Made by a program: the position numbers and the translations under genes | Notes under the pieces: generated by a model | The model's input: the letters and a program-made list of their open reading frames with translations, nothing else | Database searches by the model: none | Told to the model about the DNA's origin: nothing | In this document: piece by piece, positions 1-6,314 of the stretch | How positions within the stretch are numbered: the first letter of the stretch is position 1 | How the letters are laid out: the number at the start of each line of letters is the position of its first letter | DNA from: Candidatus Aminicenantota bacterium | Lineage (GTDB): Bacteria; Acidobacteriota; Aminicenantia; UBA2199 | DNA: 8,784 nt | Assembly: GCA_024644125.1 (NCBI GenBank) | Contig: JAHELQ010000197.1 | Span: forward strand, 1 to 8,784 | Direction of reading: 5' to 3'

Positions 1-67
1 AAAAGTCCGCCGCTCCCAATGAACTTACCAGGATAACCAATAAAAGGGCATTAATTATACGTTTCAT
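1..67 (-). CDS. Exported protein of unknown function, N-terminal fragment (signal peptide only)
   Basis: Only the first 22 codons lie in the window; the gene continues past the left edge. The translation starts MKRIINALLLVILVSS and goes on to LGAADF. That is a short basic N-terminus, a hydrophobic core and a small-residue stretch (LGAA) suited to signal peptidase I, so the product is probably exported. No cysteine follows the core in the visible part, so there is no lipobox so far. The ATG (67-65) overlaps the purN stop codon (66-64) as ATGA, which indicates translational coupling and membership in the same transcript. The start is supported by this overlap and by the signal peptide beginning exactly there. 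Nothing can be said about the mature protein. Confidence 0.7.
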   Translation of the reverse strand, partial: MKRIINALLLVILVSSLGAADF

Positions 68-678
68 TGTACTATTATAACCCGTCTGCCGGAAATTTTC
101 AATTTTTTGTCGAAAAACAAGCATACGGCTTCTGGGAAGGCTCGATGCTCCTGCTCCAGGATTCTCGCTCCTAGCGTCTCTTCGGTATCTCCGGCTTCCA
201 CCTGAACGCAACGTTGCAAAATAATTGGGCCGGTGTCCATGCCACCGTCCACAAAATGGACGGTGCAGCCACTGAAGCGGACGCCGTGTTCCACCGCCTG
301 CCGTTGGGCGTGAAGGCCGGGAAATGCCGGGAGTAGCGCCGGATGGATATTCATGATCCGGTTCGGGAAGGCCTGGAGCAACGTCTGCCCCACAATGCGC
401 ATGTATCCCGCGAGGCACACCAATTGGACCTCCCGCTGCGAAAGCAGTTGAACGATGCGGGCTTCGTAATCCTCCCTCGTAATGAACGACCCGGGGGAGA
501 CATGGAAGGCGGTGATACCGAATGCGCGCGCTTTTTCAAGACCGGGAGCTTTTTTCTTGTCGCTAATCACCGTTGATATTTCGAAATTCGCGCCGGCATG
601 CAACGATGCCCGGTAAAGAGCTTCGAAGTTTGAACCGCGACCGGATAATAAAACAGCGATTTTTCCCTTTTGTCCCAT
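64..678 (-). CDS. purN: Phosphoribosylglycinamide formyltransferase (GAR transformylase)
   Basis: Cytosolic enzyme of de novo purine synthesis. It transfers a formyl group from 10-formyltetrahydrofolate to glycinamide ribonucleotide. The 204-residue protein matches the usual PurN length. It opens with the phosphate-binding IAVLLSGRGSNFEAL (residues 7-21). The folate-site stretch LAGYMRI (89-95) follows, then MNIHPALLP, whose N110 and H112, with D148 in the GGMDTGP segment, correspond to the catalytic Asn-His-Asp of E. coli PurN. I chose the ATG at 678 because PurN homologues start just before the first beta strand; the frame stays open upstream but would run through the tRNA. No Shine-Dalgarno sequence is visible in the 25 bases between the tRNA 3' end and the ATG. 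It is probably cotranscribed with the upstream tRNA-Leu and overlaps the next gene by four bases. Confidence 0.95.
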   Translation of the reverse strand: MGQKGKIAVLLSGRGSNFEALYRASLHAGANFEISTVISDKKKAPGLEKARAFGITAFHVSPGSFITREDYEARIVQLLSQREVQLVCLAGYMRIVGQTLLQAFPNRIMNIHPALLPAFPGLHAQRQAVEHGVRFSGCTVHFVDGGMDTGPIILQRCVQVEAGDTEETLGARILEQEHRAFPEAVCLFFDKKLKISGRRVIIVQ

Positions 679-703
679 GATGATTGTGTGTTGAAATGAA
701 GAA

Positions 704-787
704 TGCCGAAGGGGGGACTCGAACCCCCACAGGAATACTCCCACAAGTACCTGAAACTTGCGTGTCTACCAATTCCACCACTTCGGC
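704..787 (-). tRNA. tRNA-Leu, anticodon CAG
   Basis: An 84-nt class II tRNA read on the minus strand. The acceptor arm GCCGAAG pairs fully with CTTCGGC, followed by discriminator A. The D arm carries TGGTAGAC. The anticodon stem CAAGT/ACTTG encloses the loop TTCAGGT, giving anticodon CAG (751-753), which reads CUG leucine codons. A long variable arm follows, and the T arm GGGGG-TTCGAGT-CCCCC is perfect. The 3' CCA is not encoded (the next bases are TTC), so it must be added by a CCA-adding enzyme. The gene lies between a strong promoter and purN. Confidence 0.97.
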
Positions 788-800
788 GGGTTCAGGACTA

Positions 801-829
801 TTTATAATTCATATCGCGCCTTTTGTCAA
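801..829 (-). promoter_or_regulatory. Sigma70-type promoter of the tRNA-Leu/purN unit
   Basis: On the minus strand a perfect -35 TTGACA (824-829) is followed after exactly 17 bases by TATAAA (801-806). The predicted transcription start falls near 794, a few bases before the tRNA 5' end at 787. This strength and placement are typical of stable-RNA promoters. The same transcript can continue into purN and the exported-protein gene. Confidence 0.85.
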
Positions 830-873
830 GGGGTAAAGCGACGGGGGGCGATCTTTTTTATTGGGGCCGACGT

Positions 874-902
874 TTGAATTATCGCCTCTAATATGCTATA
901 AG
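874..902 (+). promoter_or_regulatory. Extended -10 promoter of dgk-plsC
   Basis: TTGAAT (874-879), a 17-base spacer and TATAAG (897-902). The TG at 894-895 makes an extended -10 of the form TGnTATAAG. The start point would fall at about 908-910, on the dgk ATG itself. The promoter faces away from the tRNA-Leu promoter about 45 bases away. Confidence 0.65.
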
Positions 903-907
903 AAATC

Positions 908-1822
908 ATGATTGAAGAACGGAAAACTCTACTGGTATTGAATCCCGCCGCCGGCAAGGGACGGGGCAAAAAAATCGTCGAAGGTATCTTCAAGCAATTG
1001 CAGGAAGCGATTGTCGATATGGATTTTATCGAATCGGAGAATCCCTCGCATCTCTTCGAGATAGGAAAAGACGCGGTGGGACAAGGATACCGGCGCATCG
1101 TCACCATCGGCGGAGACGGCACTCCATTTGAATTGATCAACGGTCTCTACCATACCGGCAAACCCGCCGAGCATATTGAACTAGGCATGATCCCATCGGG
1201 AACCGGAAATTCGTTCCTGCGGGATTTTGTCGAAATTTCCTCGCAGGAGATTGTGCGCAGAATGTTGGCGGGGGAAAAGCGGCAGGTCGATCTGGTTGAA
1301 TTCTCCTATCGGCAAGACAACCAACATATCACAAAATACTTTCATAACATTTTGGGCCTCGGTCTCATCGCCGATATCCTGAAGCTTACCAATGAAAAAT
1401 TGAAACCCTTCGGCCCGCTGAGCTACAGCCTGGCGGTTTTCATCCGGCTGTTCAAAGGAATGGCCAATCGCATGACGATTTCGGTGGACGGTGTTTCCCA
1501 CGAAATGGAGAACAGCGCGTTGGTGATCTCCAATTCCAAATTTACCGGCGGCGCCATGAAGATCGCCCCCATGGCGGACACCGCGGATGGGAAAGTGGAT
1601 ACAGTCGTGTTCGAGCAGGTGAATCGACGCGATATCATCAACATCTTCGCCAATATTTTCAAAGGCACCCATGTCGATCACCCGAAGGTGAAGATTTTTA
1701 GCGGGAGTGAAATAACGATTCACACCGATCCGGAGGAATTGTTGATGGCGGACGGCGAGCTTCTTGGCTATACGCCATTGACTTTGAAGGTATTGCCCGG
1801 AGAATTGACTGTCCTCGTTTAG
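908..1822 (+). CDS. Diacylglycerol kinase-family lipid kinase
   Basis: Phosphorylates a lipid hydroxyl, most likely diacylglycerol to phosphatidate, using ATP at the inner face of the membrane. The 304-residue length is normal for the DagK/YegS group. The N-terminal catalytic domain has NPAAGKGRGKK (12-22), the nucleotide-binding loop IGGDGT (67-72) with the following E and NG, and PSGTGNSFLRD (96-106). The C-terminal domain ends with the ADGE motif (D282-E284), which holds the usual catalytic acid. The conserved core begins at residue 8, so the ATG at 908 must be close to the true start, yet no Shine-Dalgarno site precedes it. Next to an acyltransferase gene, a role in phospholipid synthesis or turnover is likely. 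Sphingosine/ceramide-type or other lipid substrates cannot be excluded from sequence. Confidence 0.9.
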   Translation: MIEERKTLLVLNPAAGKGRGKKIVEGIFKQLQEAIVDMDFIESENPSHLFEIGKDAVGQGYRRIVTIGGDGTPFELINGLYHTGKPAEHIELGMIPSGTGNSFLRDFVEISSQEIVRRMLAGEKRQVDLVEFSYRQDNQHITKYFHNILGLGLIADILKLTNEKLKPFGPLSYSLAVFIRLFKGMANRMTISVDGVSHEMENSALVISNSKFTGGAMKIAPMADTADGKVDTVVFEQVNRRDIINIFANIFKGTHVDHPKVKIFSGSEITIHTDPEELLMADGELLGYTPLTLKVLPGELTVLV

Positions 1823-1823
1823 T

Positions 1824-2543
1824 ATGAAGACGTTGAAAGTGAGCTTTATCTCGTTGGCCATCTGGTTTTTGGGAATCCTTTTTTTGATTCTGGGAGCAAT
1901 CTCCCTCTTCCTGGTAGGTATCTTTCATAGAGGGAGTTTTCTCGACAGGTTGTTGAAGTGGTGGTGCCGATTGATTGTTTTCTCCTCCGGTATCCGGGTG
2001 GCGGTCAAGGGATTGGAACACATCGACCGTCACAAACAGTATGTGGTCATGATGAATCATGTGAACATGTTCGACGGAATGCTTTTATACGGCAGGCTAC
2101 CCGGCAAGGCGCGGGGGATCGAGGAGGAAAGCCATTTCAAATGGCCCGTCTACGGCTGGCTCATCGGTCACCTGGGCAATGTCCCCATCAACCGGAAGAG
2201 CGGAAGGCAAGCTCTTGAAAGTCTACGCAAGGCGGGCGAATACATGCGGCGGAGGAAGGATTTTTCGTTCATCATTCTACCGGAAGGCACCCGTACCCCA
2301 AACGGCAAGCTCCAGAAACTCAAAAAGGGCGGTTTTTTGTTGGCCATGGAATCGGGACTGGAAATATTGCCGGTAGTTCAAGTGGGAAGTTATGAAATCA
2401 AAAAAAAGATTCACTGGCTCATCCGGCCGGGACGGGTGGAATTAATTTTCGAAAAACCAATCCCGACCGAGGGAATAACACGCGCGTCCATTCCGCAGCT
2501 CATCGACGCGGTGAATGAAGTATTCCATAAATATGTGAAATAA
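1824..2543 (+). CDS. plsC: 1-acyl-sn-glycerol-3-phosphate acyltransferase-like protein
   Basis: PlsC/LPLAT family membrane enzyme, expected to transfer an acyl group to lysophosphatidic acid to make phosphatidate. The protein has 239 residues. An N-terminal hydrophobic helix (about 8-34) anchors it. The catalytic H(X)4D motif is NHVNMFD, with H79 and D84. Motif II-like GNVPINR lies at 118-124, and the acceptor-binding motif PEGTRT at 153-158. The ATG lies one base after the dgk stop codon (TAG-T-ATG), which points to translational coupling and explains why it needs no promoter of its own. Both enzymes act around phosphatidate, so the pair forms a small phospholipid operon. The acyl donor and exact acceptor are not determined by sequence. 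Confidence 0.88.
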   Translation: MKTLKVSFISLAIWFLGILFLILGAISLFLVGIFHRGSFLDRLLKWWCRLIVFSSGIRVAVKGLEHIDRHKQYVVMMNHVNMFDGMLLYGRLPGKARGIEEESHFKWPVYGWLIGHLGNVPINRKSGRQALESLRKAGEYMRRRKDFSFIILPEGTRTPNGKLQKLKKGGFLLAMESGLEILPVVQVGSYEIKKKIHWLIRPGRVELIFEKPIPTEGITRASIPQLIDAVNEVFHKYVK

Positions 2544-2573
2544 GTATAACCACAAATTTCCGTTATGCCCCAA

Positions 2574-2602
2574 TTGACAAAATAAAAAAATCGCGTTACA
2601 TT
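2574..2602 (+). promoter_or_regulatory. Putative hutH promoter
   Basis: Perfect TTGACA (2574-2579), a 17-base A-rich spacer and TACATT (2597-2602, four of six matches). The predicted start near 2609 leaves a leader of about 75 bases before hutH. I see no terminator between plsC and this site, so read-through from dgk-plsC remains possible. Confidence 0.6.
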
Positions 2603-2606
2603 ATCT

Positions 2607-2650
2607 GCCTGACCGGGATCGCCGATTCAGGCCTTCGTCCGGTCGAGGGC
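2607..2650 (+). promoter_or_regulatory. hutH leader with three competing hairpins
   Basis: Three stems share bases. A: GCCTGA (2607-2612) with TCAGGC (2627-2632). B: GACCGG (2611-2616) with CCGGTC (2639-2644). C: GCCTTCG (2631-2637) with CGAGGGC (2644-2650), seven pairs including one G-U around a 6-base loop. Stem C is followed by ATATTTTC, a weak terminator-like tail. B cannot coexist fully with A or C. The complementarity is visible directly; a regulatory role is inference. Confidence 0.35.
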
Positions 2651-2671
2651 ATATTTTCTAAGCTATCATTC

Positions 2672-2677
2672 AGGAGG
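2672..2677 (+). promoter_or_regulatory. Ribosome binding site of hutH
   Basis: Complete AGGAGG with six bases to the ATG at 2684. It fixes the hutH start, and contrasts with dgk and purN in this window, which lack such a site. Confidence 0.85.
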
Positions 2678-2683
2678 ACATAC

Positions 2684-4204
2684 ATGATTACTTTAGATGG
2701 ATATTCGTTGACAATCCCGGAGGCCATCGCCGTGAGCAGAGACTTCGAAGAGGTCAGGATCGCGGAGACGTGTATCGAAAAGATAAATAAATCACGCAGC
2801 TTTGTCGAAAAAATATTAAAGGAAAACAGGGTGGTATACGGTATCACCACTGGTGTCGGCGAATTGGCCAACACGTTGATTTCTCCCGAAGAGTCAGAAA
2901 AACTTCAGTTGAATCTGATCCGCAGCCATTCGGTGGGTGTGGGTGAACCGCTGAGCGAAGAGATTGTCAGGGGCATGATGCTCTTGCGCGCCAACGCGCT
3001 GGTTCAAGGGCACTCGGGAATCCGTCTGGAATTGATCGATTTCCTGGTGGAGATGCTGAATCGCCGCATTTATCCTTACATCCCCGAGCAAGGTTCGGTG
3101 GGGGCCAGCGGAGATTTGGCGCCGCTGTCACACCTGGCGCTTGCGATGATCGGTGAAGGCGAATGTTTTGTGGGCGGAAAGAGGACCCTGGCGAAAGACG
3201 CCTTGAAGATCCAGGGATTAAAACCGGTAACGTTGCTTTGCAAAGAAGGCCTGGCTCTTATCAACGGAACCCAGGTGATGGCATCGATCGGTTGTCTGGT
3301 GGTGGCGGAGGCGGATCTTCTACTCAAGAACGCCCAGATAGCCGGTAGCATGAGTCTCGAAGCCTTGCGGGGAACCGCGCGCGCGTTCGACGAAAAAATT
3401 CACAAGCTCAGGCCCTACGAGGGGCAGATACGAGTTGCCGCCAACATGCGTAAGCTGGTGGAAGGGAGCGATATCATAGCCTCCCACACAAACTGCGAAA
3501 AGGTTCAGGACGCATACACACTTCGCTGCATTCCCCAGGTATACGGCGCCATTATCGATACCATCGAATACGCTAAAAAAATTCTGACTGTCGAAATTAA
3601 CTCGGTTACCGATAATCCGCTGATATTCCCTGATGAAGAAGAGGTCATTTCCGGCGGAAATTTCCATGGCGAACCCCTGGCCTTTATCATGGACTTTTTA
3701 GGGATTGCGCTGGCTGAAATCGCCAATATCTCAGAGCGCACAGTTGACCGTCTGGTCAATCCACATGTCAGCGGTCTACCACCGTTTTTGTCCCCCAAGA
3801 GCGGTCTCAATTCAGGCTATATGATCGCCCAATATACAGCCGCAGCGCTGGTATCGGAAAACAAAGTCCTGGCCCACCCCTCCAGCGTCGATTCGATTCC
3901 CACATCCGCCGGTCAGGAAGATCACGTTAGTATGGGGACCATTGGCGCCCGGAACGCAGTCAAAATATTAAAAAATGTCGAGCAAGTACTGGCCATCGAA
4001 ATGTTATGCGCGGCCCAGGGGATTGATTTCCAGAAACAAACTCCGGGTGTAGGAACGTCTGTGGCGCACCGGGCCATCCGCCGCCACGTGCAAACATTGG
4101 ACGACGACCGCATCCTCTACAAGGATATCGAAACCGTGAGAAACCTGATCGTTTCAGGAAACATTGTCCGTGAAACGGAGGATAGGATAGGTAGTTTATC
4201 CTGA
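2684..4204 (+). CDS. hutH: Histidine ammonia-lyase (histidase)
   Basis: Removes ammonia from L-histidine to give trans-urocanate, the first step of histidine breakdown, in the cytosol. The 506-residue length matches the family. The GSVGASGDLAPLSH segment supplies Ala141-Ser142-Gly143, which cyclise into the MIO cofactor. Y52 and H82 align with catalytic Tyr53 and His83 of the Pseudomonas enzyme. The Ser-His pair at 81-82 and the QEDHVSMG motif are the histidase versions of the positions that separate histidine from tyrosine or phenylalanine lyases. The usual TGFG near Y52 reads TGVG here. No hutU, hutI or hutG lies within the window, so the gene stands alone or the pathway is encoded elsewhere. 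It has its own promoter, structured leader and strong ribosome site. Confidence 0.93.
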   Translation: MITLDGYSLTIPEAIAVSRDFEEVRIAETCIEKINKSRSFVEKILKENRVVYGITTGVGELANTLISPEESEKLQLNLIRSHSVGVGEPLSEEIVRGMMLLRANALVQGHSGIRLELIDFLVEMLNRRIYPYIPEQGSVGASGDLAPLSHLALAMIGEGECFVGGKRTLAKDALKIQGLKPVTLLCKEGLALINGTQVMASIGCLVVAEADLLLKNAQIAGSMSLEALRGTARAFDEKIHKLRPYEGQIRVAANMRKLVEGSDIIASHTNCEKVQDAYTLRCIPQVYGAIIDTIEYAKKILTVEINSVTDNPLIFPDEEEVISGGNFHGEPLAFIMDFLGIALAEIANISERTVDRLVNPHVSGLPPFLSPKSGLNSGYMIAQYTAAALVSENKVLAHPSSVDSIPTSAGQEDHVSMGTIGARNAVKILKNVEQVLAIEMLCAAQGIDFQKQTPGVGTSVAHRAIRRHVQTLDDDRILYKDIETVRNLIVSGNIVRETEDRIGSLS

Positions 4205-4216
4205 TTATTCCCATCT

Positions 4217-4247
4217 CGCCCGGATGAAATACAACTTCGCCCGGGCG
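4217..4247 (+). terminator. Possible weak terminator or hairpin after hutH
   Basis: CGCCCGG (4217-4223) pairs with CCGGGCG (4241-4247), seven GC pairs with a 17-base loop, beginning 13 bases after the hutH stop codon. No T tract follows, so intrinsic termination would be inefficient. A 3'-end stabilising hairpin is equally likely. Confidence 0.35.
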
Positions 4248-4348
4248 TGTACAACTTAAGTGCCATCCCCCTTCGATAAGTTTAATACCAAAAATACATC
4301 TTTAGGCGGTTGCATCTTTTTCGCGGAATTTTTATCATTATAGTCTAG

Positions 4349-4389
4349 TTTGTAGGTGGTATATCTGCCCAATATGCGTGCCCTACAAA
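4349..4389. repeat. Imperfect palindromic element
   Basis: The outer arms TTTGTAGG (4349-4356) and CCTACAAA (4382-4389) are perfectly complementary. An inner stem GTATAT (4359-4364) pairs with ATATGC (4372-4377) with one G-U, around the loop CTGCCCA. The GTAGG...CCTAC ends recall short palindromic intergenic repeats found in many bacteria, but only one copy lies in this window. It could also be an RNA hairpin in the protease leader. Confidence 0.4.
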
Positions 4390-4495
4390 AAGGAAGCTAT
4401 ATAAAAACATGAAAATTTTCGTTTATGCCCGGCTTGACGCCCGATTTATTTTCTCACGGCATTCACTCAGAGAGAGAGAACTATAAAAATTCATC

Positions 4496-4501
4496 AGGAG
4501 G
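4496..4501 (+). promoter_or_regulatory. Ribosome binding site that sets the protease start
   Basis: AGGAGG followed after four bases by the ATG at 4506, where the signal peptide begins. This rules out an upstream in-frame ATG at 4425, which has no ribosome site. Confidence 0.85.
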
Positions 4502-4505
4502 TCTT

Positions 4506-6263
4506 ATGAAAAAACATTTTATCTTTTTAAGCATTGTCTTAATGGCGATGTTTTTAACCACCTCCCTGGTCGCTAAAGTCCAGGTCGGTGATCTTGAAAC
4601 CGAAACATTTGAAACATCCCACCCCTACGCACCCGGCGCCGTTATGGAAAAAGTCTTTCACTGGCCCAATGCCAGTTATATTTCATTGCACTTCAACCAG
4701 TTCGACCTGGCCGCCGGCGATATCGTGTCCGTGTCCAATCCCAGCGGAGAATTATGCTATATCTACGAAGGTAGAGGCAAGGCCGTCCGCGGCGGAGCCG
4801 CCACCATCAGTTCGTTCTGGGCCACCCATATCCCCGGCGACACAGCCATCGTGAAACTCTATTCCCAGAATCCAAAAGGCGGATACGGCTTTATTATCGA
4901 CAAATGGGTCCATGGTTACGAGAAAGAAATCGTGACCGCAGCCTTTGACAACCTCGAAGGCCCAGATAGCGATATCAACCTCGAATCCATTTGCGGCACC
5001 AATGACAAAGAATGGGCAAAATGCTACGACGGCACCACCATGTACAACAAATCGAAAGCGGTTTGCCGTCTGTTGATAACCGGTATGTATGCCTGCACCG
5101 GCTGGTTGATCGGTAGCGAAGGTCATGTGATGACCAACAACCATTGTATCGGGAGCCAAACCGACGCCAATGACACCGATTTCGAATTTATGGCGGAAGG
5201 CGCCACTTGCGGTACGGATTGTACCGGTTGGTTTGCCTGCCCGGGAACAGTCGAAGCCACCTCCGGTACACTGGTACAGACCGATACGGCTCTCGACTAC
5301 GCCCTGGTCATGTTGCCCACCAACGTTTCCGGCACCTATGGATATCTGCAGTTACGCAATACCTTGCCGATAGTGAACGAAAGAATCTACATCCCGCAGT
5401 ATCCCAGCGCATACGGCAAACAGATCGCCGTATATAGCACCGATGCAAACGACCAATCCGGTTATTGCGAAATCTATACCCAGAGCACCACTCCGTGCAC
5501 CGGCGGCCCTGGAGACATCGGCTATTTCGCCGACACCGAAGGCGGCAGTTCCGGTTCTCCGGTATTGGCCTACAGCGACCACCTGGTTGTATCGTTGCAT
5601 CATTGCGCAGCCTGCCCTAACAGAGGCTTGCAGATCCCGGCCATCATCACCGACCTGGGTTCCAATCTTCCCGCCAATGCTATCGGCAATCAGATTCCGG
5701 TCAACCCACCGGCCGCACCCAGCGCGCTCAGCGCTACCGCGGTTGCCTGCAACCAGGTCAATCTCTCCTGGACCGATAACGCCACCGACGAAGATAACTT
5801 CGTGATCGAAAGAAGCACCGATGCCTCCAACTATTCCATCCTGGCTTCCGTCGGCGCCAATGTTACCGCTTATGCCGACACCGCCGCAGCCGGCAGCACC
5901 ACTTACTATTACAAAGTGAAAGCCGCCAATAGTGGCGGATCTTCTGCTTACACCAACGTAGCCAACGCGACCACCACGGTATGCCCGATCGTACCTCCGG
6001 CTGCTCCCGCTATCACTAATATTGAACCTAAAAAACGTAAATTGATTGTTTATTGGAACGATAATTCAAACAACGAGAACGGCTTCTATGTTTATAGAGG
6101 ATTGACTAGCACGAATTTAGACCTGGTTGCCACTGTCGGCGCCAATGTCACTTATTACGACAATGCAGGCCTGGTAAGCGGAGTGACATATTATTACAAG
6201 GTATGCGCCTTTAACAACGACGGAGAATCTTGCTCGGCCGTCGCCTCCGGCACAGCCAAATAA
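4506..6263 (+). CDS. Secreted trypsin-like serine protease with two fibronectin type III domains
   Basis: A 585-residue exported peptidase of the chymotrypsin (S1) fold. A signal peptide covers about residues 1-23 (KKH, hydrophobic core, SLVA). Residues about 24-162 form a domain I do not recognise, probably a beta sandwich. The protease domain (about 163-395) shows all three catalytic residues: H213 in TNNHC, D264 in LDYALVM and S349 in GGSSGSPV. D343 lies six residues before S349, the position of trypsin Asp189, so Lys/Arg preference is possible but unproven. Many cysteines (C163, C173, C187, C197, C214, C235, C239, C245, C321, C331, C367, C370) suggest disulfides, as expected outside the cytoplasm. 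Two fibronectin type III domains follow (about 402-493 and 497-585), each with a YYYKV strand. No C-terminal anchor or sorting signal is seen. It likely degrades external protein. Confidence 0.88.
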   Translation: MKKHFIFLSIVLMAMFLTTSLVAKVQVGDLETETFETSHPYAPGAVMEKVFHWPNASYISLHFNQFDLAAGDIVSVSNPSGELCYIYEGRGKAVRGGAATISSFWATHIPGDTAIVKLYSQNPKGGYGFIIDKWVHGYEKEIVTAAFDNLEGPDSDINLESICGTNDKEWAKCYDGTTMYNKSKAVCRLLITGMYACTGWLIGSEGHVMTNNHCIGSQTDANDTDFEFMAEGATCGTDCTGWFACPGTVEATSGTLVQTDTALDYALVMLPTNVSGTYGYLQLRNTLPIVNERIYIPQYPSAYGKQIAVYSTDANDQSGYCEIYTQSTTPCTGGPGDIGYFADTEGGSSGSPVLAYSDHLVVSLHHCAACPNRGLQIPAIITDLGSNLPANAIGNQIPVNPPAAPSALSATAVACNQVNLSWTDNATDEDNFVIERSTDASNYSILASVGANVTAYADTAAAGSTTYYYKVKAANSGGSSAYTNVANATTTVCPIVPPAAPAITNIEPKKRKLIVYWNDNSNNENGFYVYRGLTSTNLDLVATVGANVTYYDNAGLVSGVTYYYKVCAFNNDGESCSAVASGTAK

Positions 6264-6314
6264 CAGGATCCGTTCCCGATTTATGGAAACATTTCCACGA
6301 CATTTAAACAAGTA

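Larger units (their letters stand above)
4205..4505 (+). other. 301-base noncoding gap before the protease gene
   Basis: No convincing gene is present. It holds a 7-bp inverted repeat CGCCCGG/CCGGGCG (4217-4223 and 4241-4247) just after hutH, and the direct repeat TACAACTT (4230-4237 and 4250-4257) on either side of the palindrome CGCCCGGGCG (4238-4247). A longer imperfect palindrome lies at 4349-4389, and a (GA)5 run at 4471-4480. TATA-like hexamers occur (TATCAT 4333-4338, TATAGT 4339-4344, TATATA 4398-4403), but none has a good -35 at the right distance, so the protease promoter is not assigned. Confidence 0.6.

Noticed and set aside
679..744. Upstream extension of purN giving a 226-residue protein
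   Set aside because: The extra codons run through the 3' half of tRNA-Leu, and PurN homologues begin at the MGQKGKIAVLL position.
1181..1861. 226-codon open frame antisense to the lipid kinase
   Set aside because: It mirrors the codon pattern of the kinase gene, has no ribosome site and gives a composition unlike a real protein (many His, Asp, Gln).
4435..4463. TTGACG as a -35 box for the protease
   Set aside because: No -10-like hexamer occurs 16-18 bases downstream.
4471..4480. (GA)5 run
   Set aside because: Too short to call a microsatellite or phase-variation tract, although it lies just upstream of the ribosome site.
4409..4486. Short 25-codon frame (MKIFVYARLD...) in the protease leader
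   Set aside because: The nearest AGGA is about 14 bases from its ATG, and nothing suggests a conserved peptide; left as noncoding.
4425..4505. Upstream ATG extending the protease by 27 residues
   Set aside because: No ribosome site precedes it, and it would bury the signal peptide; AGGAGG is placed exactly for the ATG at 4506.
4752..5159. 135-codon open frame antisense to the protease
   Set aside because: Shadow of the protease reading frame, with no ribosome site or recognisable motif.
6284..6297. Inverted repeat TGGAAA-CA-TTTCCA after the protease
   Set aside because: Only five pairs can form with a usable loop and no T tract follows; the hairpin at 6325-6356 is far stronger.
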